Source: Streptomyces sp. NBC_00344
GTDB taxonomy: Bacteria > Actinomycetota > Actinomycetes > Streptomycetales > Streptomycetaceae
Direction: 5' to 3'
DNA length: 64,000 bases
Assembly (NCBI RefSeq): GCF_036088315.1
Contig: NZ_CP107996.1
Location: forward strand, 1,302,001 to 1,366,000
In this document: positions 47,467-56,316 of the stretch, in pieces
Numbering within the stretch: the first letter of the stretch is position 1
Layout of the letters: the number at the start of each line of letters is the position of its first letter
Program-made: the position numbers and the translations under genes
Notes under the pieces: model-generated
The model's input: the letters and a program-made list of their open reading frames with translations, nothing else
Databases searched by the model: none
Told to the model about the DNA's origin: nothing

Positions 47467-48384
47467 CTACTGCTGCGGCCGGTCGAGGGATGCGGAGATA
47501 CGGGCGAGCTGGTCGAGGCGCTGCTCGAGTGTCGGGTGGGACGAGAGCAGCCGCCCCAGGCTCTCCTTCGCGGCGAAGGCCGGCATGAAGTAGAAGGCGT
47601 TGTACGGCTCGGCGGCCCGCAAGTCCTCCGTCGGGATGCGTGCCATCTGCCCGCTCACCTTGGTCAGCGCGGACGCGAGCGCCGACGGACGTCCGGTGAG
47701 CAGGGCCGCGGTGCGGTCGGCGGACAGTTCACGGTAGCGGGAGAGCAGCCGGGTCAGCAGGAAACTCAGCGCGTACACCACTGCGCTGACCAGCGGGATC
47801 AGCATGATGGCGATACCGACGGGATCGTTGCTCCGGGCGCTGCGGCCCAGATTGCCCCAGAGCGCGATCCGGGTGATCAGGCCCGCGAGCACACCCAGGA
47901 ACGAGGCGACGGTCATGACGGCGACATCCCGGTGCGCGACGTGCGACATCTCGTGTGCCAGGACACCTTCCAGCTCCTCGGGCTCCAGCCTGCGCAGCAG
48001 GCCGGTGGTCGCACAGACCAGTGCGGAGCGTTCGCTGCGACCGGTCGCGAAGGCGTTCGGGACGTCGCTCTGCGCTATGGCCACGCGGGGTTTGGGCATA
48101 TCGGCCAGTGCGCAGATCCGGTCGACGGTGCCGTGCAGTTCCGGTGCCTCCTCCGGGGTGACCTCCCGGGCGCCCATGCCGTACGCCGCGATGCGGTCAC
48201 TGAACCAGAACTGCGCGACGAACAGACCGCCCGCGAGGATCAGGATGATCGGCCAGGCGCCGCGCAGCAGCGCGAGAAGTACGCCGACCAGGACGACGTA
48301 GAGCAGACCGATCAGGAACATGGTGGTCACCATGCGGGTGGTCAGCCCGCGGTCCTGGGCGTAGCGATTACGCGTTCGCGCCAT
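47467..48384 (-). CDS. htpX: HtpX membrane zinc metalloprotease
   Basis: 305 aa from ATG 48384, preceded by GGGAGGAGG. Two N-terminal helices, a cytosolic M48 domain with the zinc motif HEMSH (144-148) and the third ligand Glu in RELSADR, and two further helices in between. It degrades misfolded membrane proteins with FtsH. Co-operonic PspAB suggests an envelope stress unit. Confidence 0.92.
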   Translation of the reverse strand: MARTRNRYAQDRGLTTRMVTTMFLIGLLYVVLVGVLLALLRGAWPIILILAGGLFVAQFWFSDRIAAYGMGAREVTPEEAPELHGTVDRICALADMPKPRVAIAQSDVPNAFATGRSERSALVCATTGLLRRLEPEELEGVLAHEMSHVAHRDVAVMTVASFLGVLAGLITRIALWGNLGRSARSNDPVGIAIMLIPLVSAVVYALSFLLTRLLSRYRELSADRTAALLTGRPSALASALTKVSGQMARIPTEDLRAAEPYNAFYFMPAFAAKESLGRLLSSHPTLEQRLDQLARISASLDRPQQ

Positions 48385-48542
48385 CGTCCTCCTCCCGTCG
48401 CTCTCTCACCTCCCATAGTGCTCTCTTCGCCGGAAGGACGGCATAAGGGGGCAAAAAAGCAACGTGGGACGGCGATCGGCCCCGTCGGGCCGCGGCGGCG
48501 CGGTCAGGGGCGGCAGGGACGGACTGCTCACTCCGTGGCGCG

Positions 48543-48941
48543 TCAGGACAGTACGGCGAACCCGTCGATCTCCACCATGGCCTGCTCGTCCCACAGCCGG
48601 GTGGTGCCGATCACCGCCATGGCCGGATAGTCGCGGCCTGCCAGCTTCCGCCAGATGAGGCCGAGTTCGGCGGCATGTGCGCGGTAGTCCGCGACATCCG
48701 TGGCATAGACGGTGACCCGGGCCAGGTCGGCGGGTGTACCGCCGGCCGCGCGCAGCGCGGTGAGCAGATTCGTCAGAGCCAGTTCGAACTGGTCGGGGAG
48801 CGCGCCCCCGGCGACCTTGCCGTCCCTGTCGAGTGCGGTCTGGCCGGCGAGAAAGACCAGCCGGGAGCCGGTTGCCGCGACGGCATGGGAGAAACCGGTG
48901 GGCGGCGAGAGTTCCGGCGGGTTGAGGCGGTCGAGACTCAT
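48543..48941 (-). CDS. RidA-family enamine/imine deaminase
   Basis: 132 aa. The fold is shown by FLAGQTALDRDG, NLLTALRAAGG, VTVYATDVADY and YPAMAVIGTTRLWDEQAMVEID. RidA proteins hydrolyse reactive enamines and imines to keto compounds and ammonia. The usual catalytic Arg of IxxRxC is replaced by IGTTRL, as in divergent subgroups. The ATG overlaps the acyl-CoA dehydrogenase stop (ATGA), so it belongs to the 2-aminobenzoate module, where an enamine CoA ester is expected as an intermediate. Confidence 0.82.
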   Translation of the reverse strand: MSLDRLNPPELSPPTGFSHAVAATGSRLVFLAGQTALDRDGKVAGGALPDQFELALTNLLTALRAAGGTPADLARVTVYATDVADYRAHAAELGLIWRKLAGRDYPAMAVIGTTRLWDEQAMVEIDGFAVLS

Positions 48942-50047
48942 CCGTAGAGCTCCTTGGCGATGATGGTGCGCTGGACCTCGGTCGCGCCTTCGTAGATCCG
49001 CGGTGCGCGGACCTCGCGGTAGAGGTGTTCCAGAAGGTGGCCGCGCTGGAGGGCCCGGGCGCCGTGCAGCTGGACTGCGGAGTCCACCACGTACTGGGCG
49101 GTCTCGGTGGCGACCATCTTGGCCATGGCCGAACGCATCGCGATTCCGGGGGCTCCCGCGTCGTAGGCGGAGGCCGCCGCGTACACCAGCAGCCGGGCGG
49201 CCTCGGTACGGGCGGCCATGTCGGCGACCTGGTGGGCCACCGACTGGAGGTCCTTCAGCGGACCGCCGAAGGCCGTTCGCCGGGAGGTGTGGCTGATGGT
49301 CGCGTCCAGCGCGGACCGGGCCATCCCGACGGCGAAGGCACCGACGCTCGGCCGGAAGAGGTTGAGGGTGTTCATGGCGACCCGGAACCCGCGGTCCGGC
49401 TCGCCGAGCAGATCGTCACGGGTGACCCGGACATCGTCGAAGGCCAGTGTGCCGATGGGGTGCGGGGAGAGCATGTCGAGCGGGGTTCCGGTCAGGCCGG
49501 GACGGTCGGCGGGCACCAGGAAGGCGGTGACCCCCCGGGCACCGGCACCCGCGCCGGTACGGGCGAAGACCGTGTAGAAGTCGGCCTCGGGGGCGTTGGA
49601 GATCCAGCACTTCTCGCCGGACAGCCGCCACCCCGCCCCGTCCGGAACCGCCTTCAGCGCCAGCGCGGCGGCATCCGATCCGGCACCGGCCTCACTCAGC
49701 GCGAAAGCGGCGACGGCGCGGCCGGAGACGACCTCCGGGAGCAGGCGCTCCCGCTGCTGCGGACTCCCCGCCTGGACGAGCGGATACGTGCCCAGGCCCT
49801 GAAGGGCGAGGGCGGTCTCCGCCTCGGTGCAGCCGTACGCCAGGGACTCACGCATCAGGCAGAGTTCCAGTGCGCCGGCTCCGAACAAGCGCTCCAGCAG
49901 GCCGAATTGGCCGAGCGCGGCCACCAGGGGCCGGTTGACGCGTCCGGGCTCGCCCTGCTCAGCGAGCGGGCGGAGCCGCTCGGCGGCAAGTGTGCGCAGC
50001 TCCTCGCACCACATCAGCTGGTCGTGGTCCAGCGCGAATGCGGCCAT
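48938..50047 (-). CDS. Acyl-CoA dehydrogenase of the 2-aminobenzoate module
   Basis: 369 aa from ATG 50047, with GAGGGG 7 nt upstream. The FAD-dependent family is shown by FALSEAGAGSDAAAL, GEKCWISNAPEAD, RTAFGGPLKDLQSV and the catalytic Glu in RIYEGATEVQRTI. It would introduce a double bond into a cyclic or ring-opened CoA intermediate. It is divergent from the CoA ligase and coupled to ridA. Confidence 0.9.
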   Translation of the reverse strand: MAAFALDHDQLMWCEELRTLAAERLRPLAEQGEPGRVNRPLVAALGQFGLLERLFGAGALELCLMRESLAYGCTEAETALALQGLGTYPLVQAGSPQQRERLLPEVVSGRAVAAFALSEAGAGSDAAALALKAVPDGAGWRLSGEKCWISNAPEADFYTVFARTGAGAGARGVTAFLVPADRPGLTGTPLDMLSPHPIGTLAFDDVRVTRDDLLGEPDRGFRVAMNTLNLFRPSVGAFAVGMARSALDATISHTSRRTAFGGPLKDLQSVAHQVADMAARTEAARLLVYAAASAYDAGAPGIAMRSAMAKMVATETAQYVVDSAVQLHGARALQRGHLLEHLYREVRAPRIYEGATEVQRTIIAKELYG

Positions 50048-50073
50048 CACCGATCCCCTCTATCGTGAACCGT

Positions 50074-50087
50074 TGACTGTCGTCACG
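50074..50087. promoter_or_regulatory. Shared operator motif, copy 1 (acyl-CoA dehydrogenase/CoA ligase promoter)
   Basis: TGACTGTCGTCACG, followed three bases later by ACG. The same TGACTnnCGTCACGnnnACG pattern occurs at 55659-55672 before the enoyl-CoA hydratase gene of the same pathway. Confidence 0.5.
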
Positions 50088-50128
50088 CAAACGATACGCT
50101 CCATAGGCGACTAGGGGGCGATCCCGTC

Positions 50129-51742
50129 ATGGAGCTGAAAACATCAGCGCACGTCGACACCTTTCCCCGCGAGCAGCTGCCGCCCGCTCACCAATGGCCG
50201 GCGCTGCTCCTCGACCCTGCAGGCCCGCCGGGGCCCGCCGGTCAGGACCGCCTCAACTGCGGTGCTGAGCTGCTCGACCGGACCATTGAGCGTTTCGGCG
50301 CGGATCGCCCCGTCTTCCGGACCGCCGCGGGCGAGGTCTGGACCTACGGCGAACTCCGCTCGGAGGTCGCTCGTATCGCTCATGTCCTGACCACCGGTCT
50401 CGGGGTCGTGCCCGGAAACCGGGTGCTGCTGCGGGGGCCCACCACCCCTCATCTGGCGGCCTGCTGGCTCGCTGTGATGAAGGCGGGGGCGGTGGCGGTG
50501 ACCGTACTGGCCGCGCAACGCCCGCAGGAACTGGCCACGATCTGCGGGATCGCACGGATCAGCCATGCGCTGTGCGACATCAGATCGGTGGATGACCTGG
50601 TGAAAGCTGAGGTGGCCGGTCTGCGGATCACGACCTACGGCGGCGAAGGACCCGAGGATCTGCTGCATCTGGCAGCGGGCGGGCCCGACGACTTCAGCGC
50701 CGTCGAGACCTCGGCCGACGATGTGGCGCTGATCGCCTTCACCTCGGGAACGACCGGGCGGCCCAAGGGCTGTATGCACTTCCATCGCGACGTACTGGCG
50801 GTCGCCGACACCTTCGCACAGCACGTCCTGAAGCCACGCCCCGATGATGTCTTCGCCGGAAGTCCGCCGCTGGGCTTCACCTTCGGCCTCGGCGGCCTGG
50901 TGATCTTCCCGATGCGGGCCGGGGCCTCGTCGCTGCTCCTCGAGCAGGCCGCTCCGCGTCACCTGCTCCCGGCGCTCGCCGAACACCGGGTGACGGTGCT
51001 GTTCACCGCCCCCACGGCGTACCGCAGCATGCTGGAGGACATCGGCGCACACGACATCTCCGCCCTGCGGCGCTGTGTGTCGGCGGGCGAGAACCTGCCG
51101 GCTGCAACCTGGCAGGACTGGTACGACCGGACCGGTCTGCGCATCATCAACGGCATCGGCGCGACGGAGCTGCTGCACATCTTCATCTCGGCGGCCGACG
51201 AGGCGATCCGTCCAGGAACCACGGGGGTGCCGGTGCCCGGGTGGCAGGCGCGGGTGGTGGACGCGTCGGGCCGCCAGGTGCCCGACGGCGAACCCGGTCT
51301 GCTCGCGGTGCGCGGTCCTGTCGGCTGCCGTTATCTCGCCGACGACCGGCAGACGGACTACGTACGGGACGGCTGGAACCTCACGGGCGACACCTATACC
51401 AGGGACCCGGACGGCTACTTCCGCTATGTGGCCCGCGCCGACGACATGATCATCTCCGCCGGATACAACATCGCGGGTCCCGAGGTCGAGGACGCGCTGC
51501 TGCGGCACCCGGATGTGGTGGAGGCCGCGGTGATCGGACGGGAGGATGCCGGCCGCGGACAGGTGGTGGTGGCGTACGTCGTGCTGCGGGACGGCGCCGG
51601 ACGGGACGCCCAGGCCCTGCAGGCGTTCGTGAGATCGGAGCTGGCGCCGTACAAGTGTCCGCGGGATGTGGTGTTCCTCGACGCACTTCCCAGGACCCCC
51701 ACCGGGAAGCTGCAGCGGTTCCGGTTGCGGGACGCGGAATGA
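50129..51742 (+). CDS. 2-Aminobenzoate/benzoate-CoA ligase family protein
   Basis: 537 aa AMP-forming ligase. P-loop TSGTTGRPKG, LGFTFGLGGL, the adenine-site GIGATELLHIF, DGWNLTGDTY and the catalytic Lys in PTGKLQRFRLR are all present. It groups with benzoate/2-aminobenzoate-CoA ligases (4-hydroxybenzoate-like members possible). With the monooxygenase/reductase at 52403 it would activate anthranilate to 2-aminobenzoyl-CoA. It is divergent from the dehydrogenase gene. Confidence 0.85.
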   Translation: MELKTSAHVDTFPREQLPPAHQWPALLLDPAGPPGPAGQDRLNCGAELLDRTIERFGADRPVFRTAAGEVWTYGELRSEVARIAHVLTTGLGVVPGNRVLLRGPTTPHLAACWLAVMKAGAVAVTVLAAQRPQELATICGIARISHALCDIRSVDDLVKAEVAGLRITTYGGEGPEDLLHLAAGGPDDFSAVETSADDVALIAFTSGTTGRPKGCMHFHRDVLAVADTFAQHVLKPRPDDVFAGSPPLGFTFGLGGLVIFPMRAGASSLLLEQAAPRHLLPALAEHRVTVLFTAPTAYRSMLEDIGAHDISALRRCVSAGENLPAATWQDWYDRTGLRIINGIGATELLHIFISAADEAIRPGTTGVPVPGWQARVVDASGRQVPDGEPGLLAVRGPVGCRYLADDRQTDYVRDGWNLTGDTYTRDPDGYFRYVARADDMIISAGYNIAGPEVEDALLRHPDVVEAAVIGREDAGRGQVVVAYVVLRDGAGRDAQALQAFVRSELAPYKCPRDVVFLDALPRTPTGKLQRFRLRDAE

Positions 51743-51832
51743 CCGGCCCCGGACAGCGATGAGTTTTCCCTGGGCCGGGGGTCTGCACTGATACAGGTAT
51801 CAGCGGGCACAGCCGAGGAGATGACCCGGCCC

Positions 51833-52180
51833 ATGGCATTCACCCACGTTCTCGCCGTAGCCCCGGTGAGCGACATCAGCACCTCGGTGCACTGGTACGA
51901 GCGCCTGCTCGGACGGCCCGCCGACAGGACACCGATGCCCGGACTGGCCGACTGGCACCTCTCGCCCGGGGGTTGGCTCCAGGTGTTCCGGTCACCCGAG
52001 CACGCGGGATCGACCCTGCTCAATCTCGTCGTCGACGACCTCGACACCACACTCTCCGAGCTCGCGGACCGCGGGATCACGGCCGGTGAGATCCAGCCGG
52101 GCGGTGAGAAGGTGCGCTTCGCCGCCGTGCACGACCCCGACGGCAACCGGGTCACCCTGCTGGAGAACCCGGTCTCCTGA
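51833..52180 (+). CDS. VOC/glyoxalase-like protein
   Basis: 115 aa from ATG 51833 (ATG 51821 is in frame, but GAGGAG abuts it directly). Two beta-alpha-beta-beta-beta halves are seen (SDISTSVHWYERLLGR; TLLNLVVDDLDTTL) with VHDPDGNRVTLLE at the end. The fold serves dioxygenases, isomerases and resistance proteins. Only one likely metal ligand (Glu in LLEN) is clear. The role here is unknown; it may be an accessory of the anthranilate module or unrelated. Confidence 0.8.
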   Translation: MAFTHVLAVAPVSDISTSVHWYERLLGRPADRTPMPGLADWHLSPGGWLQVFRSPEHAGSTLLNLVVDDLDTTLSELADRGITAGEIQPGGEKVRFAAVHDPDGNRVTLLENPVS

Positions 52181-52248
52181 GGCTGTCCGGCGTCCCCGGC
52201 GGGCGTACGACGCAGGTCACCGGCCGGTGCTCACGGCCGACAGGCGGA

Positions 52249-52416
52249 TGCCGCTCCCCGGCGGCGGTGACGGCCGCTGTCAGCAGCGCGGCGCTGGTCG
52301 CCGGAGCGGGTCAGGTGCTGCACTTCACCGACTTGGCCAATCCGACCAGCAACGGTGTGTACCGGCGCATCGGCTTCCGCCCCGTCGGCGACCTGATTGG
52401 CGTCAGCCGAGTCTGA
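52249..52416 (+). pseudogene. GNAT acetyltransferase C-terminal remnant
   Basis: The frame ending in the stop at 52414-52416 reads AVTAAVSSAALVAG, then LHFTDLANPTSNGVYRRIGF and RPVGD. The FTDLANPTSNxxYRRIGxRPV block is the C-terminus of Streptomyces GNAT enzymes. The acetyl-CoA domain and start are gone, and the upstream sequence loses similarity before 52240. Its last 14 bases overlap the end of the opposite-strand monooxygenase gene. Confidence 0.6.
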
Positions 52417-54736
52417 GCCGGGGCTTCGGGGCATCGGTCCTGCCGGTCTGCGGCGCCCTGCTGCCCGCCCGGTACGGAAGCGGCCAGGGCGCGGCGGGGC
52501 CTGCGTATCCCTGCTCCGCCGCCGCGTGCAGGGTCCAGTGCGGGTCGTAGAGGTGCGGGCGGGCGAGGGCGCACAGATCGGTGCGGCCCGCCAGCAGCAG
52601 GGAGTTGACGTCGTCCCAGGAGGAGACGGCGCCCACCGCGATCACCGGGATGCCCAGTTCGTTGCGGATACGGTCGGCGTACGGAGTCTGGTACGAACGC
52701 CCGTAGGCAGGCTGTTCGTCGGCCACGACCTGGCCTGTCGACACGTCGATGGCGTCCGCCCCGTGCGCCACGAAGGCCCGTGCGATCTCGACCGCGTCGG
52801 CGGCTGTTGTGCCGCCCTGCGCCCAGTCGGTCGCCGAGATCCTGACCGTCATGGGCCGGTCCGCGGGCCAGAGCTGCCGTATGACGTCGAAGACCTCCAG
52901 AGGGAAGCGGAGCCTGCCCCTGAGCGAGCCGCCGTAGCCGTCGGTGCGGCGGTTGGTGAGCGGAGAGAGGAAGCCGGACAGCAGATAACCGTGTGCACAG
53001 TGCAGTTCGATGAGGTCGAAGCCGCAGCGGACGGCGCGGCGGGCTGCTGCGGCGAACTGCTCGCGGATCTCATTGAGTCCGGCACGGTCGAGGGCGCCGG
53101 GAACCTGGTTGACGCCCGGCCGGTAGGGAAGTGCTGAGGCCGCCGAGAGCGGCCAGTTGTGACCGTCGGGGAGCGGCTCGTCGATACCGTCCCACATCAG
53201 CCGGGTGGAGCCCTTGCGTCCCGAGTGACCGAGCTGGACGCCAATGGCCGTGCCGGGCGACTGTCCGTGGACGAATTCGGTGATCCGCTGCCATGCGGCG
53301 GCCTGCTCGGACGTGTAGAGACCGGTGCAGCCGGGAGTGATACGGCCCTCGGGGCTGACACACACCATCTCGGTCATGACCAGGCCCGCCCCGCCGAGCG
53401 CCCGTGCGCCCAGGTGGACGAGGTGGAGGTCGCCGGGCACGCCGTCGGTCGCCGAGTACATGTCCATGGGCGAGACGACGACGCGGTTGCGCAGTTCGAG
53501 GCCGCGCAGCTTGAGCGGTGTGAACATCGGCGGGGTGTCCCGCGGGCAGCCGAAGCCCCTCTCCACCGTGTCGGTGAAGCCGGCGTCACGCAGCCGCAGG
53601 TTGTCGTGGGTGACCCGTCGGCTGCGGGTGAGCAGGTTGAAGGCGAACTGGCGCGGCGGCTGGTCGAGATACATCCCGAGCTGTTCGAACCACTCCAGGC
53701 TGGCTCCCGCGGCTCGCTGGGTGGAGGCCACCACGGGGCGACGCTCGGCCTCGTAAGCGGCCAGAGCCTCGGGCAGACCGGAGTGTTCCTCGATGTTCGC
53801 GGCCAGCGCCAGAGCGTCCTCGACGGCCAGCTTGGTGCCGGAGCCGATGGAGAAGTGCGCGGTGTGTGCGGCATCGCCGATCAGCACCGTGTTGCCGTGC
53901 GACCAGCGGTCGTTGACGACGGTGCGGAAGGCGGTCCAGGAGGAGTTGTTGCCACTGAGAGGGTGCCCCCCGAGGGCATCGGCGAAGATCTTGGCGCAGC
54001 GTCCGATGGACTCCTGCTCGTCGCAGCCGTCGAATCCGGCGGCCCGCCAGACCTCCTCGCGCATCTCGACGATGACGGTGGAGGCGCCCGCCGGGTGGTG
54101 CCGGCCTGGTGCCCCGGCCGGACCGTCGCCGGGCGGCGGACAGGAGTAGGGGTAGCCGTGCAGCTGCATGACGCCGTGGTCGGTCTCGGCGATCTCGAAA
54201 CGGAAGGCGTCGAAGGCGAAGGGCGCGGAGAGCCAGATGTACCGGCAGCGATGCGTGGTGACGCGGGGCGCGAAGACATCGGCGAACGCCTCGCGGGTCG
54301 CGCTGTGCACTCCGTCGGCGGCGATCACCAGGTCATGGGCGGCGGCCAGTTCGGCGGGCGGCGGTGCCTCCTCCCGGAAGCGGATCCGCACACCGAGCGA
54401 GAGGCAGCGCTGGTGCAGGATCTCCAGCAGCCGGCGCCGTCCGAGCGCCGCGAATCCATGTCCGCCCGAGGTCAGTACGGTCCCGCGGTGGACGATGTCG
54501 ATGTTGTCCCATCGCACGAATTCGGCCTGCAACGCCCGGTGGACGACCGGATCTGCATGCTCGATACCGCCGAGGGTCTCGTCGGACAGGACGACGCCGA
54601 AGCCGAAGGTGTCATCGGGTCCGTTGCGCTCCCAGACGGTGACGGACCGGGCCGGGTCGAGCCGCTTGAGTAGGGCGGCCGCGTAGAGACCACCGGGCCC
54701 GCCTCCTACGACGGCGACCCGCAGGGCCGTGGCCAC
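52403..54736 (-). CDS. 2-Aminobenzoyl-CoA monooxygenase/reductase (bimodular flavoprotein)
   Basis: About 777 aa. The first ~390 residues are a salicylate-hydroxylase-like FAD monooxygenase (VVGGGPGGLYAAALLKRLDP; LIGDAAHTAHFSIGSGTKLA). The rest is an Old Yellow Enzyme domain (FTPLKLRGLELRNRVVVSPM in part, QLGHSGRKG, LHCAHGYLLSGFLSPLTN). This fusion is the hallmark of the Azoarcus evansii enzyme that hydroxylates and reduces 2-aminobenzoyl-CoA; a salicylyl-CoA 5-hydroxylase is the alternative. GTG 54736 (GGCAGG upstream) gives tandem spacing with the hydratase; ATG 54754 would overlap its stop. Confidence 0.88.
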   Translation of the reverse strand: MATALRVAVVGGGPGGLYAAALLKRLDPARSVTVWERNGPDDTFGFGVVLSDETLGGIEHADPVVHRALQAEFVRWDNIDIVHRGTVLTSGGHGFAALGRRRLLEILHQRCLSLGVRIRFREEAPPPAELAAAHDLVIAADGVHSATREAFADVFAPRVTTHRCRYIWLSAPFAFDAFRFEIAETDHGVMQLHGYPYSCPPPGDGPAGAPGRHHPAGASTVIVEMREEVWRAAGFDGCDEQESIGRCAKIFADALGGHPLSGNNSSWTAFRTVVNDRWSHGNTVLIGDAAHTAHFSIGSGTKLAVEDALALAANIEEHSGLPEALAAYEAERRPVVASTQRAAGASLEWFEQLGMYLDQPPRQFAFNLLTRSRRVTHDNLRLRDAGFTDTVERGFGCPRDTPPMFTPLKLRGLELRNRVVVSPMDMYSATDGVPGDLHLVHLGARALGGAGLVMTEMVCVSPEGRITPGCTGLYTSEQAAAWQRITEFVHGQSPGTAIGVQLGHSGRKGSTRLMWDGIDEPLPDGHNWPLSAASALPYRPGVNQVPGALDRAGLNEIREQFAAAARRAVRCGFDLIELHCAHGYLLSGFLSPLTNRRTDGYGGSLRGRLRFPLEVFDVIRQLWPADRPMTVRISATDWAQGGTTAADAVEIARAFVAHGADAIDVSTGQVVADEQPAYGRSYQTPYADRIRNELGIPVIAVGAVSSWDDVNSLLLAGRTDLCALARPHLYDPHWTLHAAAEQGYAGPAAPWPLPYRAGSRAPQTGRTDAPKPRLRLG

Positions 54737-54738
54737 GG

Positions 54739-55566
54739 TTACCTGCCCTGCCATTTCGGAGGCCGCTTCTCGGTGAAGGCGGCATGGAACTCGGCGTAGT
54801 CCTCGCCGTTCATCAGCAGCGCCTGGGTCGCCGCGTCCAGCTCGACCGCGGCGGCCAGTGGCATGTCGAGTTCGGCCGTCAGCAGGGCCTTGGTCTGTGC
54901 GTACGCGAGTGCGGGGCCTTCGGCGAGGCGGTGCGCCAGGGCGGCCGCCCTTTCATCGGCCAGGCCCTCCTCCGCCAGTTCGCTGATCAGGCCGATGCGC
55001 TCGGCCTCGGGCGCCCTCACGGGCTCCCCCAGCATCAGCAGCCGGGTGGCATGCCCGAGGCCCACCACCCGGGGCAGCAGATAAGCGGCCCCCATGTCGC
55101 CACCGGACAGCCCCACCTTCGTGAAGAGGAACGCGAAGCGGGCCGAAGGATCGGCGACGCGGAAATCGGCGGCGAGCGCCAGGACGGCCCCTGCGCCTGC
55201 GGCGATCCCGTGCACGGCGGCGATCACCGGGAAGGGACACTCGCGTACCGCCCTCACCACCTGCCCGGTCATCCGGTTGAAGTCCAGCAACTGGGCGGTG
55301 TCCATGGCGAGAGTGGCACCGATGATCTCGTCGACATCGCCACCCGAGCAGAATCCCCGTCCCTCACCCGAGAGAACCAGTGCTCGCACGGATCGCTCAC
55401 GGGAGAGTTCCGCCAGCAGGTCGCGGAGATCGGCATAGGCGCCGAAGGTGAGCGCGTTGAGTTTGTCGGGGCGCGCCAGAGTGACGGTGGCGACCCCGTC
55501 CTGCCTCGTCAGGCGGAGATGCTGCCAGCCGGCCGTGCGCGGGGAGGAGCCGGTAAAGGGGCTCAT
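54739..55566 (-). CDS. Enoyl-CoA hydratase/isomerase family protein
   Basis: 275 aa crotonase fold: RPDKLNALTFGAYADL, the oxyanion hole GEGRGFCSGGDVDE, HGIAAGAGAVLALAADFRVA and GLSGGDMGAAYLLPR. It would hydrate or open a ring CoA ester after the monooxygenase/reductase step. It is the first gene of this minus-strand unit, 2 nt or less from the monooxygenase gene. The shared operator motif lies ~95 nt upstream. Confidence 0.9.
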   Translation of the reverse strand: MSPFTGSSPRTAGWQHLRLTRQDGVATVTLARPDKLNALTFGAYADLRDLLAELSRERSVRALVLSGEGRGFCSGGDVDEIIGATLAMDTAQLLDFNRMTGQVVRAVRECPFPVIAAVHGIAAGAGAVLALAADFRVADPSARFAFLFTKVGLSGGDMGAAYLLPRVVGLGHATRLLMLGEPVRAPEAERIGLISELAEEGLADERAAALAHRLAEGPALAYAQTKALLTAELDMPLAAAVELDAATQALLMNGEDYAEFHAAFTEKRPPKWQGR

Positions 55567-55881
55567 GACATGCGGCCTCCTTCGGTCGGAGGGGGCCGCC
55601 CGTGGACCGGCCGGGCCCGTGAGAGGGGTGCCTGCGGGACCAAAATATCACTCCCGCGTGACTACCGTCACGAGTACGCAATAAAGAGAAGGCGGGTGCC
55701 GTCCGATCAAAGTCCGGACGGCATGTGTGTCGCAGGTCCCATTTCCTGCGGGCCGGTGCCTCTACTCGGGAAGGCCCACACTTCGTAAGGTTGAAAGCAG
55801 GACATTCACTTCGGCATCGAACGACCCGGACGCCCCGGACAACCCGTAGGAAATCGAACGACACAGAACGGAACACCAGCC
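55567..55881. other. Divergent intergenic region with hairpin
   Basis: 315 bp between the enoyl-CoA hydratase (minus) and the anti-sigma-type gene (plus). It carries the shared operator motif at 55659-55672 and a 9-bp hairpin TGCCGTCCG/CGGACGGCA (55697-55705 with 55715-55723). No gene is seen. Confidence 0.5.
55659..55672. promoter_or_regulatory. Shared operator motif, copy 2 (enoyl-CoA hydratase promoter)
   Basis: TGACTACCGTCACG, again followed three bases later by ACG; the sequence CGTGAC-ggta-GTCACG on the minus strand is a 6-bp inverted repeat. It matches the motif at 50074-50087. Confidence 0.5.
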
Positions 55882-56316
55882 GTGCCCGACCTCCACAGCC
55901 CCGCCTCTTGGCGCATGGCGCTGCCGCACTCCGCGGCCGCCGTGCCCATTGCGCGTGCGCTGATCCGGACGGTGCTCGCCGACATCGAGGGACATGCTTC
56001 GGCGGCCGACCGCGACACCGCCGAACTGCTCACCGCCGAACTGGTCGGCAACGCCGTCGAGCACACAGCCGGTGATGACCCGATCGAGCTGGTCATCGAG
56101 CTGATGACGGCAGGCTGTCAGGTCGAAGTCCATGACGGCGACCCGTTCCCGCCGGGCGGCCTCACCCGTCCGCCGCCGGCCGATGCCCCCGACCCGTGGC
56201 AGGAGCACGGCCGCGGACTGCTGCTCATCCGTACCCTCAGCTCGGACTACGGCCACCGCCCCACCGAACACGGCAAGGCGGTCTGGTTCACCCTGCCGCC
56301 GGCTCCGTCCGGATGA
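55882..56316 (+). CDS. Anti-sigma-type ATP-binding protein (SpoIIAB/RsbW-like HATPase)
   Basis: 144 aa from GTG 55882. The GHKL ATPase is shown by the N box AELVGNAVEHT, HDGDPFPPGG and HGRGLLLIRTLSSDYG. Streptomyces has dozens of these single-domain kinases that bind sigma-B-like factors or their antagonists. No sigma or anti-sigma-antagonist gene is adjacent, so its partner is unknown. It converges on, and overlaps by 29 nt, the amino acid permease gene. Confidence 0.85.
   Translation: MPDLHSPASWRMALPHSAAAVPIARALIRTVLADIEGHASAADRDTAELLTAELVGNAVEHTAGDDPIELVIELMTAGCQVEVHDGDPFPPGGLTRPPPADAPDPWQEHGRGLLLIRTLSSDYGHRPTEHGKAVWFTLPPAPSG

Noticed and set aside
53159..54673. 504-codon plus-strand open frame opposite the monooxygenase/reductase
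   Set aside because: Antisense shadow of a clearly recognised bimodular enzyme.
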